DNA from: Hysterium pulicare CBS 123377
Taxonomy: Eukaryota; Ascomycota; Dothideomycetes; Hysteriales; Hysteriaceae
Reading direction: 5' to 3'
NCBI GenBank assembly: GCA_000467715.1
Contig: AJFK01000735.1
Span: 1-64,000 of the forward strand
Length of the DNA: 64,000 bases
Part shown: piece by piece, positions 55,865 through 64,000 of the stretch
How the letters are laid out: the number at the start of each line of letters is the position of its first letter
Position numbering within the stretch: position 1 is the first letter of the stretch
Program-made: the position numbers and the translations under genes
Notes under the pieces: model-generated
What the model was told of the DNA's origin: nothing
The model's database searches: none
The model's input: the letters and a program-made list of their open reading frames with translations, nothing else

Positions 55865-58294
55865 ATGCCAACGGCTTTGGACAGGCTCCTCGCCAGCCCA
55901 TCTGCGTTGCGAGCTCTCAGGTCCATCGTAGCTTCACCGGAGCTCCCTGCGGTATTGATTCCGTCGCTACATTGTTGCGCACGGAGTGTCTTACAATCGA
56001 GGACAATACATGATGCAAGACGAAAGAGAGAGCAAAGGGAGAAAAGAATACCCGTCGGAGACGTTCGTCAATTACTGTCGGACAATCCTTCTGAGCTCAT
56101 CGACAACCAATCCAACGTCACTCTGCCAATCGGTTCGAATTCGTTGAAGGTTGACGATCCACATTATCGAATACGCCATTCACTATGGATCGAACTTTTA
56201 CAATATCGCGAGCGTGTATATGGCCTGGATGGTATTCGAGATATATGGATTGGCATGAGGCTTCGTGAAGTGGATCTTCCCACGCAGAAAAGAGCCGCAC
56301 CATTGCTGTGGGGAGCCTTTATCAAGAATCCAAAAATAACAACGGGGGTGTTATATTACGCTGGCGACTTGTTCAGAAGGACTGGTAAAAGCTACAGCGA
56401 TTTGTACGAGATATGCATGGCATTCTGGCTTGGAAGGGATCCTCCCCTAGCCTACAAATATCATAGGATCATGGTCAATCAGCTGGAATTGAAGGAACTG
56501 CCACTACGGTCTCTAGCGCAGATCGCTATGCAGAACGCTGGATCTCTCGGAATTTTCAAGCAGATTTATCTGGAAAGTAGCGAAAGGACCGTTTACGACT
56601 GTCTTGTTCCAAAATTATGCGACCAGGGGAATGTTGAAGAGGCCTGGAAGTGGCATTTTCTTCTGTCCAAGCGAAACGACGTACCATCACCTTCGGTAGC
56701 ATCCCAGCCCATGGTAGCCCTTTTCATCAGGGGATACCAGGCAGTTTCTTTCCCAAAAGTTTCCAAATGGCCGAGTCTACAAGGGGACACTACCATCAAA
56801 GGTTACCGCTTTGCCAATTCCGCAAAACAACCTCATACGGATGCTCCTAGATTCAATCGCGAGTTCATGAGTACACTTCTTGGAGAGGCCCATCATGTCA
56901 AACCAAAGAAATTCGACGATGCATTTTGTGCTAGATTGTTTGCCACAAAAGTATTCTCTCCAACGGCAGTCATTACAGGGCTTGGCATCTTCGGCATCGA
57001 TACAATTGGCCCGCTAGCTTTGCGTGAGATGGGCCTACGAACGGAATTAGAAGAGATGCCGCTGATGTTCAAAGAATTGAAAGAGGCCGGAATATCTGTC
57101 GATTCTTCCATATTTGCGAGGGCTCTTGAAAAGTTCACAATGCAAAGGAATATGGGCTTGGTGAGAGATCTAATACAGAGCGATCAGCATCCTGACGTGT
57201 TGGAGGACAAGAAGTTGCAGGAAGAGCTTCTCAACTTTTACATTGCCAGCGAGGACTGGAGACAAGTGTACCGCACTCTTGCTATTCTTACATTTTACCA
57301 TAAAGATCCACTCACAGAGTCGTGGAACCAACTCCTACGCTACCGCAGTAAACATCGCCAACTTGGCCATATCACTCAACTACTTGCGGATATGCGCGAA
57401 AATGGCATACAAGCAACCCAGATGACTATCAAAAATCTTCTTTTTGATATTCTTCGACCACGTCGACCCGGCAGGCGACCGGTCGCACCCATCACGGACG
57501 GCTTCGACGATCTCCGTTTTCTTACAAAATGCTGGTTAACTATCCAGGAATCTGGCAATGACATACCTGCGATACGATGGCGAGAAATTCTCCGGCGCTT
57601 TGGAATGACTGGCAGGTTGAAGGAACTGAGACGACTCGTTCATTGGCTTTTGGCTTGCTATTCACGCCCAAACAATTCACCAGTTCTTTTGAAAGTCCCT
57701 CGAACAGAACTGTACGTCACAGCAACTGACCACTTGGCTGCGCGTTACACTTCTCCCCTCTATTCTCAAACAACAGCTGTGCACCCACTTCGGCAACTGT
57801 TCCCGCCCGTATTCCAGCGAGCTTTAGTAGCGTGGGGTTTCAAGGTCGGTCTTCATCCAAGAAGGCCATCTGAACTGTCAATCTTTTCTGCTCACCTCCA
57901 AAAGACCACTTATCGTCGGCGTTACGCGAAGAAGGGACTGACTAATGGCGTCCACTGGACTTTTGGAATCAAGACTTTGGCTGAGCTTCGAGATTCAGGC
58001 CTCCAGGTGCACACGTGGTTAGTTCGAAAAGAAGTACGCTTACGAATTTTCATGCTATATCATCCGAATTGGAGAACGAATAGGAGGGACAATCGGCTGA
58101 TAAGAGAGAAGAACACTATTGAGTTTGATGATATGATACGAGATGCAGAAAAGGCTTGGGGTCGGAAACTATTTGATATCCCCGATCGAGCTGCAAGACA
58201 CTTCGAGCGAAGGCATAAAAGGAAGATAGCCTCTGGACAGGAAAGCCTGCCGGCTCTAGAGGAGGCGGGGTATGCGCACGTATATAGCATGTAA
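55865..58294 (+). CDS. Mitochondrial PPR-like protein
   Basis: Single exon, 809 aa, starting MPTALDRLLASPSALRALRS. The basic, acid-free N-terminus (SIVASPELP…CCARSVLQSRTIHDARRKRE) fits a mitochondrial presequence. The body is all-helical with degenerate ~35-residue units resembling pentatricopeptide repeats, for example LWIELLQYRERVYGLDGIRD, MFKELKEAGISVDSSIFARA and LLADMRENGIQATQMTIKN. The C-terminus is highly basic (RRHKRKIASGQ). Fungal PPR proteins of this sort stabilise or activate translation of mitochondrial mRNAs. Which transcript is served cannot be told. The shared promoter with COX7 hints at a respiratory role. Confidence 0.78.
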   Translation: MPTALDRLLASPSALRALRSIVASPELPAVLIPSLHCCARSVLQSRTIHDARRKREQREKRIPVGDVRQLLSDNPSELIDNQSNVTLPIGSNSLKVDDPHYRIRHSLWIELLQYRERVYGLDGIRDIWIGMRLREVDLPTQKRAAPLLWGAFIKNPKITTGVLYYAGDLFRRTGKSYSDLYEICMAFWLGRDPPLAYKYHRIMVNQLELKELPLRSLAQIAMQNAGSLGIFKQIYLESSERTVYDCLVPKLCDQGNVEEAWKWHFLLSKRNDVPSPSVASQPMVALFIRGYQAVSFPKVSKWPSLQGDTTIKGYRFANSAKQPHTDAPRFNREFMSTLLGEAHHVKPKKFDDAFCARLFATKVFSPTAVITGLGIFGIDTIGPLALREMGLRTELEEMPLMFKELKEAGISVDSSIFARALEKFTMQRNMGLVRDLIQSDQHPDVLEDKKLQEELLNFYIASEDWRQVYRTLAILTFYHKDPLTESWNQLLRYRSKHRQLGHITQLLADMRENGIQATQMTIKNLLFDILRPRRPGRRPVAPITDGFDDLRFLTKCWLTIQESGNDIPAIRWREILRRFGMTGRLKELRRLVHWLLACYSRPNNSPVLLKVPRTELYVTATDHLAARYTSPLYSQTTAVHPLRQLFPPVFQRALVAWGFKVGLHPRRPSELSIFSAHLQKTTYRRRYAKKGLTNGVHWTFGIKTLAELRDSGLQVHTWLVRKEVRLRIFMLYHPNWRTNRRDNRLIREKNTIEFDDMIRDAEKAWGRKLFDIPDRAARHFERRHKRKIASGQESLPALEEAGYAHVYSM

Positions 58295-58488
58295 CAAGCC
58301 CCAAACCAGATTCATAGACTATGCACTGTGCAATGAGAGTCGTATGCTTCTTGTAGTAGAACTCAGAGATGCATTGTGACTCCCGGCCAGCTCAACCACG
58401 CCCCTAGATTCATAATCACTCTCGATGGGTCCAGCCACCGGTCGTTAAGTGGTTCTTCTCATTTCTCGCAGTCTTTAACATCCTTGAT
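58295..58488. other. 3' flank
   Basis: Downstream of the PPR-like gene; no feature before the repeat array. Confidence 0.4.
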
Positions 58489-58790
58489 AAAAGTAACGCT
58501 TCCGAAAGAAATTCCATGAAGTCATGCAATTGGACTGGATGAATATTTTCTGAGAAGGTATGCGTCCTTGATGATTTTCACAAACTAATACTGCCGAAGT
58601 GAATGATAATCCTTCGTCTCAGAAATTAAGCTTCCTAATCATTTTCGTAAAGTTGGATAATTATAGTGTAAGCTTTTCTTCCGAGAAGCTAAGCTTCTCT
58701 TATGAATTTCGAAAAGTCGTGTACTAAATTGCAGTTGATGGTTTTCTTCTCAGAAGCAACGCTTCCGAGACGAATTTAGCTACATGAAGA
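58489..58790. repeat. 64-68-bp tandem repeat array (locus 2, inverted relative to locus 1)
   Basis: Five diverged units start near 58489, 58553, 58621, 58684 and 58752 (spacings 64, 68, 63 and 68 bp). The core is the same AGAAGC-NNN-GCTTCYGAGA hairpin as at 22213-22468. Outside the palindromic core, the units match locus 1 when reverse-complemented: CGACTTTTCGAAATTC here against CGACTTCTTGAAATCC there. So the two arrays are in opposite orientation. Confidence 0.75.
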
Positions 58791-59105
58791 ATTCGTATTA
58801 TTTTCGCACCAGTAAAAGGCCTTTAGAGCCGTATACATTCTGAAGAATGGCAAGCATTCTATTCATGGTGCATATACTTAATGTTCAGTCTGTGGAAAGT
58901 AGTAGAGGTCTGGCTCCTCGCAACCAATCACATCCTTTGCAACCAAACTACAACTCTTCCGCTTTCACTTTCACCACTATCCTTTTCCACACCATTGACA
59001 TCCAAATTCCCTTCCTTTTAATCTTTCTCCTAGCCTTCCGGCACAATACTCTCTCTCCTCTCCTCCGCAAATCCACGTATCCACAAAAACTTCGCACCCC
59101 GCAAC
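58791..59105. promoter_or_regulatory. Promoter and leader of the DUF952 gene
   Basis: About 310 bp ending in a C/T- and A/C-rich leader directly before the ATG at 59106. No TATA element is obvious. Confidence 0.45.
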
Positions 59106-59480
59106 ATGCCCGCACCCAACCCCCTCCCAACCTACCTCTATAAAATCCTCCCCAGCGCCCCTCCCGCCCCTCTCCCCTCCGCACTCCCTCTCTCCGACCT
59201 CGACAAAAACGACGGCTTCATACACTTGAGCACAGCGGAACAAGTGCCCGGGACAGCGGACAAATTCTTCTCGGAGTATGAGACGCTGTGGCTTCTGAAG
59301 ATTAGGTTGGATACGCTGGAGAAGGGGGAGGGAGAGGTTAAGTGGGAGGAGGTTGGGAGAGGGTGTTTTGCGCATCTTTATGGAAAGGATCTGGGGAAGG
59401 GGAATGTGGAGGGGGTTTTGGAGGTTCGGAAGGGGGTGGGGAGTTGGGCGGAAGGGGAGGTGGGGAGATTGGAGAATTAA
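59106..59480 (+). CDS. DUF952 family protein
   Basis: Single exon, 124 aa. The family signature is clear: TYLYKILPSAP at the start, then the hallmark NDGFIHLSTAEQVPGTADKF, and later WEEVGRGCFAHLYG with a conserved histidine. DUF952 proteins are small, soluble and widespread in bacteria and fungi. The fold is related to ADP-ribosyltransferase-like/ASCH-type small domains, but no firm activity is established as far as I know. The length equals the family norm. The third-codon usage shifts from C-rich to G-rich halfway, a pattern also seen in the SDR at 30601 and the amidohydrolase. Confidence 0.85.
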   Translation: MPAPNPLPTYLYKILPSAPPAPLPSALPLSDLDKNDGFIHLSTAEQVPGTADKFFSEYETLWLLKIRLDTLEKGEGEVKWEEVGRGCFAHLYGKDLGKGNVEGVLEVRKGVGSWAEGEVGRLEN

Positions 59481-60797
59481 GATATTCGGAATGAAAAAGG
59501 ATTGAGGGAGGTGAAATTCAAGTGGCAGGATGCAAGACTTGCAAATGTGAAGAATATGTGAGTGGTATTTGCAAGTGTATACGGATGCGTTATGCTAAAC
59601 GGTGACAGGTTGGATAGCTTTGATGGGATGTGTACCATCATCACAGGCGAACTTTTCAACAATGAACCTCTGCACGTGTGGAATTGAGAGCGATTCTTAA
59701 TCATATCGATATCCTCCATCCAAAGGCCTTGATCGATATCTCTCCCATGTCATCTTGAATGTGGTATTGGAACCGAAGACAATTTGTCGAGAAGCCAACA
59801 GTCGAAATCACCAAGTCCCTTTTGATATGAGTATCACTAATTTACTCTCTCCAGTTCTCAAAATCATACTACGTTATTTTCTCCTCAACCTTGGAACTTC
59901 TTGTCGCCACCGCTCAACAACTCATGCTCGGTCAAGTAAGCGCACCTGCTTAAAGATCCCCGAACTCCTTCCCCAAACTTTTTCTTTCCCTGTCGATGGC
60001 AAGCCAGCCATGGGAAACGGCATGGTCTGTGAACTCGTCCTACACTGAGGCTGCGTATGGGCTTTGAAAAGATAAGCCTTTTCTCATCGTTTCTCATTTT
60101 CTGAGCGCAGTCACTCACTCATTCGCGCGCAACGTCTTCGCAACGATGTCAAAGGATCAAATCTACTTGGATTCAGCTGTGCTTGATCTATCACAACCAC
60201 GCAAAAACCAAAATACATCATAACAAAGACTCATGACGGGTGTATGAATGCCTTGTATCCTGGAACTAATGAGACCTTCAAATCATTTCGAGATTTGCTG
60301 AGCCAGGTCGTGGACAAAACGCAAGGATTAATAAAGGCATTTTCGATGGATAGACTATGGTTGTCATACACAACACGGAGTCATCTACCACTCATCCAAC
60401 TTTATCCAGCTGACAACATAACACGAGGCCTCCCTCCGATATCCCCAATCTTCGAACGACGTGTCCGGCTCTTCGTGACCTGGCTACTGAGTACCGTGTG
60501 GAACCCTGCTACTTTGCTCCCCCACCAAATCCTCTCCTCTCCTCCACTTGTCCCCGCATTGTTAAGGGGAATCGGAAAGTTTTCCTCAGCTTGTGGCGGG
60601 TAGTCATGCAAACACATGGTCATCGAAAGGAAGCTAGACAGGGTGTCAGTGCCGAAACGGCTGTTGTGGGGTCTGGGGAGAATGCGAACCTCTCAATCGA
60701 ATGATTCTTATCGTTTGGAATTGTTCGAATGGAGAGAAATACCGGACTGAGAGCATCATTAGCAGCAAGGTAAAAGCATGGAGATATCTCGAGCTCA
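59481..60797. other. Gene-poor region with one copy of a local duplication
   Basis: No gene recognised. A ~75-bp segment at 59982-60057 recurs in diverged form at 60998-61072. Confidence 0.4.
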
Positions 60798-61072
60798 CCT
60801 ACATGACGAGATTTTCATTCAGACGTGAGGTAATCTGCCGAACATTGGCCTTGATTCCGTGGCCGATCTTGTATGATGTCTTACCCTCTTGCTTGCAGTT
60901 CTTGCAGATGGTAGGACCTTTGGTTGGGCAGTCTCTGGCCTGGTGGCCTTCTTGCTGGCAACCAAGACCTGAAGGCGTGTGGCTGGGCGGTTTCACTCTA
61001 CCCCTGTTGATGGCAAGCCAGTCATGGGAACGGCATGGCTTGTGAGGCACATTCTACTCCGGGGCTGCGTAC
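59982..61072. repeat. Pair of diverged ~75-bp direct repeats
   Basis: Copies at 59982-60057 and 60998-61072 share the words GATGGCAAGCCAG, CATGGGAA, ACGGCATGG, CTTGTGA or TCTGTGA, and GGCTGCGTA in the same order and spacing, with scattered substitutions and small indels. The coordinates given span both copies and the ~1 kb between them. Confidence 0.7.
60798..61050 (-). pseudogene. CCHC zinc-knuckle fragment
   Basis: A minus-strand frame of 83 codons contains one good zinc-knuckle-like half (CQQEGHQARDCP) linked by TKGPT to the start of a second (CKNCKQEGKT), whose last His and Cys are missing. The linker and the sequence RDCPTKGPTICKNC resemble the multi-knuckle cellular nucleic-acid-binding proteins of ascomycetes (Gis2/CNBP-like). 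The fragment is too short to function as such and has no start context, so I treat it as a gene relic. Confidence 0.45.
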
Positions 61073-62369
61073 GGATATTGCCATGATGAGTTACACTCGA
61101 CAACACTTCGATGTTGCGGAGCCTGGTCATAAGTCAGCATATCAGAATGATCTCGTTGGGTTGAAAATTGGGATGAAGTATACATACCACACATGATGCA
61201 TCAAGCCGGGATTGATGACGCTTCGGGATGAGGACGTGTTCAAGAGAGTGCCATAGAAGGATGAACGATGCAAGTATAAGAGAGACGAGGCTCGAAATGA
61301 AAGCGGTGTTGGAATGAGATGGTCAGAAATGTTCAGGATGAAAGAGATGTTATGGATCAAAAAAATATTGTCGTGTAAAGATAAGCCATTAGGAGCGAAA
61401 TGGGTGGCTAACTTGTTGCTAGGAGTAACAATATATTGGAAGCTGCTCCGGTCTTTCGCGAAAATGGACATCGCGTTCTTGGTATCATGGTAATGGCTCC
61501 TCGAGCAAAATAGACCGGCACGATCAGGTAGATGCGCAGTGACGATGCAAGGTCTCTTGATAATAGTGGTATAAGCAGAATCAACATCACTTCCAGCATC
61601 CTGCTCAACATTGTCCAAGGATAAAAAAAATCTTTCCTTCAACACAGTCTCTCCTCCGTTGCTTCCAACATCCCATCCCCTACCTTCATCTCCCACGACC
61701 TCATGATTTTTCAGAAAGCAAGAGCATCCACATCAGAAACCTAAAAGCCGAATCCGTTTCATGCGTGGTCCTTCCCTCCCGAATACCGAGAAGAACAAAC
61801 GCAGCCCTCGAAGATCGGAAATACGGCCATATACCAGATCCGTCCCGCGACCAAATTCCCACCAACTAATCATCCAACGAGAGTTTTTTCCAGCTCCTTG
61901 AAAAGCGGACGTAGAAATGAGAGTTCACATTAACTTAAGGCTTTGGTGTGTAGGTCTTGGTGCTGGATGCTTGAGGAGCCGGCGGTCTTCTATCTAAATC
62001 CATAGGATTGATCACATGGCTAGACTCCGTATTGAAGTGCAATACTACTGTGCGCCTTCGGTGTTGAGGGGGAAAGATTAGGCACTTATATCTATAACCC
62101 CTTCAGATTCACACATAGGATAGAAGGGGTCGTCGTTACGGCCAGATGATTCTTATGACCGGGCAGATTTTTTTTCTGGCCACTTAGGTTTTTTGTCAAA
62201 TATCTTCCCTCACGTCCTCAGTGCCATAAAACTCTCCACTTTCTTCTCCAAAAACGAGAATCTGTCATCGCTACGTCCCGCTTTCATCCTTCCTTTCATC
62301 TGCGAAAGACTTCTTACTCCGAAATACTCCCACTTCATTCTTACCAAGTCCTAGACTCTCCCACGACTT
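61073..62369. other. Gene-free region
   Basis: Overlapping minus-strand ORFs around 61142-61696 lack motifs and splice structure. Positions 62200-62360 are C/T-rich and promoter-like on the plus strand. Confidence 0.4.
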
Positions 62370-62759
62370 ATGGCGAGCCTTGATGGCAAGGATGTACAGA
62401 TCACATATAGGTTGGTAAAAAGTAGGAGTTATTACTCTAATCCAAATTCATTCTATTATGCTTGTGCTTATGCTGGTTGCCCAGATGTATGTATACCAAA
62501 CCCAAATTCCTTAACCCCGCCAAATGCAATGTTGCCTATATCCCTATGTACGGTCGAGGATCTTCATCCTCGTCGAAATGAAATGAAAAGCAGAATGAGA
62601 AGTGACGAGGGCCTGCAACGCCAGAAAATGCGGGTGAGAGGAACGTATGTATCACTCCACCAACGCCTATCCATGCCGACAGAAATGTGTTTGAAGAAAA
62701 GAAAAGTAATGGAAAAGGAAAATAAGAACGAAAAGAGAAGGAAACCAGACGCCATGTGA
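62370..62759 (+). CDS. Doubtful small ORF behind a CT-rich leader
   Basis: 129 codons beginning MASLDGKDVQITYR after a C/T-rich stretch that resembles a fungal leader. Composition becomes Lys/Arg/Glu-rich at the end, and no family is recognised. The first 14 codons end in a possible donor (AG|GTTGGT), so this could instead be the first exon of a spliced gene. Low confidence either way. Confidence 0.22.
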   Translation: MASLDGKDVQITYRLVKSRSYYSNPNSFYYACAYAGCPDVCIPNPNSLTPPNAMLPISLCTVEDLHPRRNEMKSRMRSDEGLQRQKMRVRGTYVSLHQRLSMPTEMCLKKRKVMEKENKNEKRRKPDAM

Positions 62760-62896
62760 ATGCGAAATACAAACTATAACTCCAGCGAGTATGCTCTCTC
62801 CTATTAGTGTAACTTGGTGCTCAGGACATAAGTGTCTACTGTCACCACACCCAGTACTCAGGAAATATTGTCGACTGTTACCGCCACTTCCACTCA

Positions 62897-63556
62897 TTAC
62901 AATCTAGCCTTCTTAGCAACATCCTTCTCATTCGACCTCCGACGCTCAGCGTCATCCTCGGTCAATGTCTTCTTCTTCCGGAACCGCGTCGGACTCTCAG
63001 GCTCCTCTGTCTCCATGACTGTGAAGAGGTCGGGACTCGGTTCGCGATAGGAGTGTCGATGACCAGATAGAGTTCGAGACATCCGTCGACGACCTCGAGA
63101 ATTAGTTAGCGGACGACTGACTAGCTCTTGAGCGCGACCACGAGTGGGTTCGGTGATGGTGAACTTGGGTGGTGAGTGGGGTCGCGATGGTGCATCGATC
63201 AGCCTTGGGTCATCGAGTTGCATGAAGGACTCTTCTTCTTCGTCTTGAGCGGTCTCGTGATAGAGCTCGTGTAACGATTCATGGTTGTGAGCTACGTATC
63301 GAGCCCACTTCTTGGCAACCGATGACTTGAACTTGGAAGCCTTAGAAGACCTAGGTCCATCGGGAATGATGATGCCTGCACTCATAGCCAGGGCATCATA
63401 TGGATCGTCCTCTTCATTCAAAGGACTGAGGAAGTGGGCGAAGGGTTCCTCGTCGATGGGAGGTAGGTCCGAATAGGGTGATCCATCGAAATCGACGCTG
63501 TCGATGCAAGGAGGGAATGAGTAGGAGCGCGAGCTGTTGCGGAGGAAGGAAGGCAT
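62897..63556 (-). CDS. Hypothetical acidic/Arg-rich protein
   Basis: Single exon, 219 aa from MPSFLRNSSRSYSFPP. The open frame continues upstream to 63910, but a TATA-like TATATAAAT on the minus strand (63809-63817) lies ~255 bp before this ATG. Transcription therefore probably starts after the upstream in-frame ATGs. The N-terminal half has acidic motifs (PPIDEEPFAHFLSPLNEEDD) and KFKSSVAKKWARYVAHNHES. The C-terminal third is Arg/Ser-rich (RGRRRMSRTLSGHRHSYREP) and ends KKARL. There is no membrane segment. Family and role unknown. Confidence 0.6.
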   Translation of the reverse strand: MPSFLRNSSRSYSFPPCIDSVDFDGSPYSDLPPIDEEPFAHFLSPLNEEDDPYDALAMSAGIIIPDGPRSSKASKFKSSVAKKWARYVAHNHESLHELYHETAQDEEEESFMQLDDPRLIDAPSRPHSPPKFTITEPTRGRAQELVSRPLTNSRGRRRMSRTLSGHRHSYREPSPDLFTVMETEEPESPTRFRKKKTLTEDDAERRRSNEKDVAKKARL

Positions 63557-64000
63557 GGTTTTGATGATGTCCTTCAAAGAGCGGAAATGCGAAGTGTGGC
63601 GGATGGGAAGCGAAGGCTTCGTGCTGTATTCGACTTTAACGAAAGTAAAGCTGCCTGGTAAGGAAAACGGTATTTTCCTTTCCGGCCCGCGGCCGGTCGA
63701 TATGAGCAGAGGCAGTTCTTGGGAGGGCGAGGCTGGAGAGACGGTTGAAGTAGCGACGGCTTGATTTTGTATGTGGAGGATGGTTATGGATGATGAGCGC
63801 ATGGAAGGATTTATATACGTGACTTCTGCATACGGCCTCTGGAAGAGCCGCGTGGAATAATCACCGAGGCGCAGCGGCATGGGTGCGTGTGCTGCCAATG
63901 AATCATACAACTGAGACAGTGGGATGGTGCCTTGAGATGAATATTGCCTAGACGAGCATAGAAATTTCGAGGGATATTTGAGTGAAAGACAAACAATGCA
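63557..64000. promoter_or_regulatory. Leader and promoter of the last gene
   Basis: Contains the TATA-like element at 63809-63817 (minus strand) and, further right, sequence running off the window edge without a recognised gene. Confidence 0.45.

Noticed and set aside
60798-61050. Zinc knuckle as evidence of a retroelement
   Set aside because: The linker pattern resembles cellular CNBP/Gis2-type proteins. No reverse transcriptase, integrase or terminal repeat sequence is visible around it.
61142-61696. 184-codon open frame on the minus strand
   Set aside because: Low-complexity Ser/Leu/His-rich translation, no motif, no homologous pattern recognised.

Overview
The window is nuclear DNA of a filamentous ascomycete (Pezizomycotina). 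The evidence is dense genes with many 50-80 nt GT-AG introns carrying CTAAC/CTGAC-like branch sites, HET-domain genes, a Zn2Cys6 regulator, an annexin with a Pro/Gln/Tyr/Gly-rich head, an OCH1-like mannosyltransferase and a KREV-1/RSR1-type Ras protein. The gene repertoire and the AT-rich patches would suit Leotiomycetes, but that placement is a guess. I recognise no intact transposon, tRNA or rRNA gene.

Layout. 1-161: AT-rich tandem repeat. 162-2365: ACSF2-like acyl-CoA synthetase (six exons). 3033-6826(-): large regulator-like protein with a fungal STAND-type N-terminal domain and an internal bZIP. 7634-9531: leucine-rich conserved protein. 12577-13974: GT32 mannosyltransferase. 15558-16088(-): Pro/Gln/His/Ser-rich protein. 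17260-18941: annexin. 18942-24374: gene-poor tract with repeated promoter-like modules, a perfect 19-bp inverted repeat and a 64-bp tandem repeat. 24375-25309(-): KREV-1/RSR1-like GTPase. 27187-30118: EMC1. 30601-31395: atypical SDR. 31626-33656(-): HET protein. 34026-35589(-): secretory cytochrome/b561 membrane reductase. 36579-38451(-): Arg/Glu-repeat protein (DUF8035-like). 39796-41516(-) and 42348-43097(+): amino-acid/GABA permease divergent from a cysteine amidohydrolase. 43577-44183(-): histone H4. 46131-47957(-): second HET protein. 49568-50562(-) and 51131-52417(+): SDR divergent from a Zn2Cys6 regulator. 53138-54621(-): CCDC47. 55092-55623(-) and 55865-58294(+): COX7 (four short exons) divergent from a mitochondrial PPR-like protein. 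59106-59480: DUF952 protein. 62897-63556(-): hypothetical protein.

Functional themes. Two genes serve ER membrane-protein biogenesis (EMC1; CCDC47 of the PAT complex). One divergent pair looks mitochondrial (COX7 and PPR-like). The permease and amidohydrolase could form a nitrogen-scavenging pair, with GATAA motifs in the shared promoter. The SDR and Zn2Cys6 gene could be a minimal regulator-enzyme pair. Two HET genes mark self/non-self recognition capacity.

The most interesting non-genic signals are a 64-bp-period repeat family present as two inverted arrays about 36 kb apart, and a series of similar AP-1-like-site + TATA + CT-rich modules at 19.4-21.7 kb with no recognisable ORF behind them. 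Exon joins were deduced by eye from splice signals, reading phase and family motifs.
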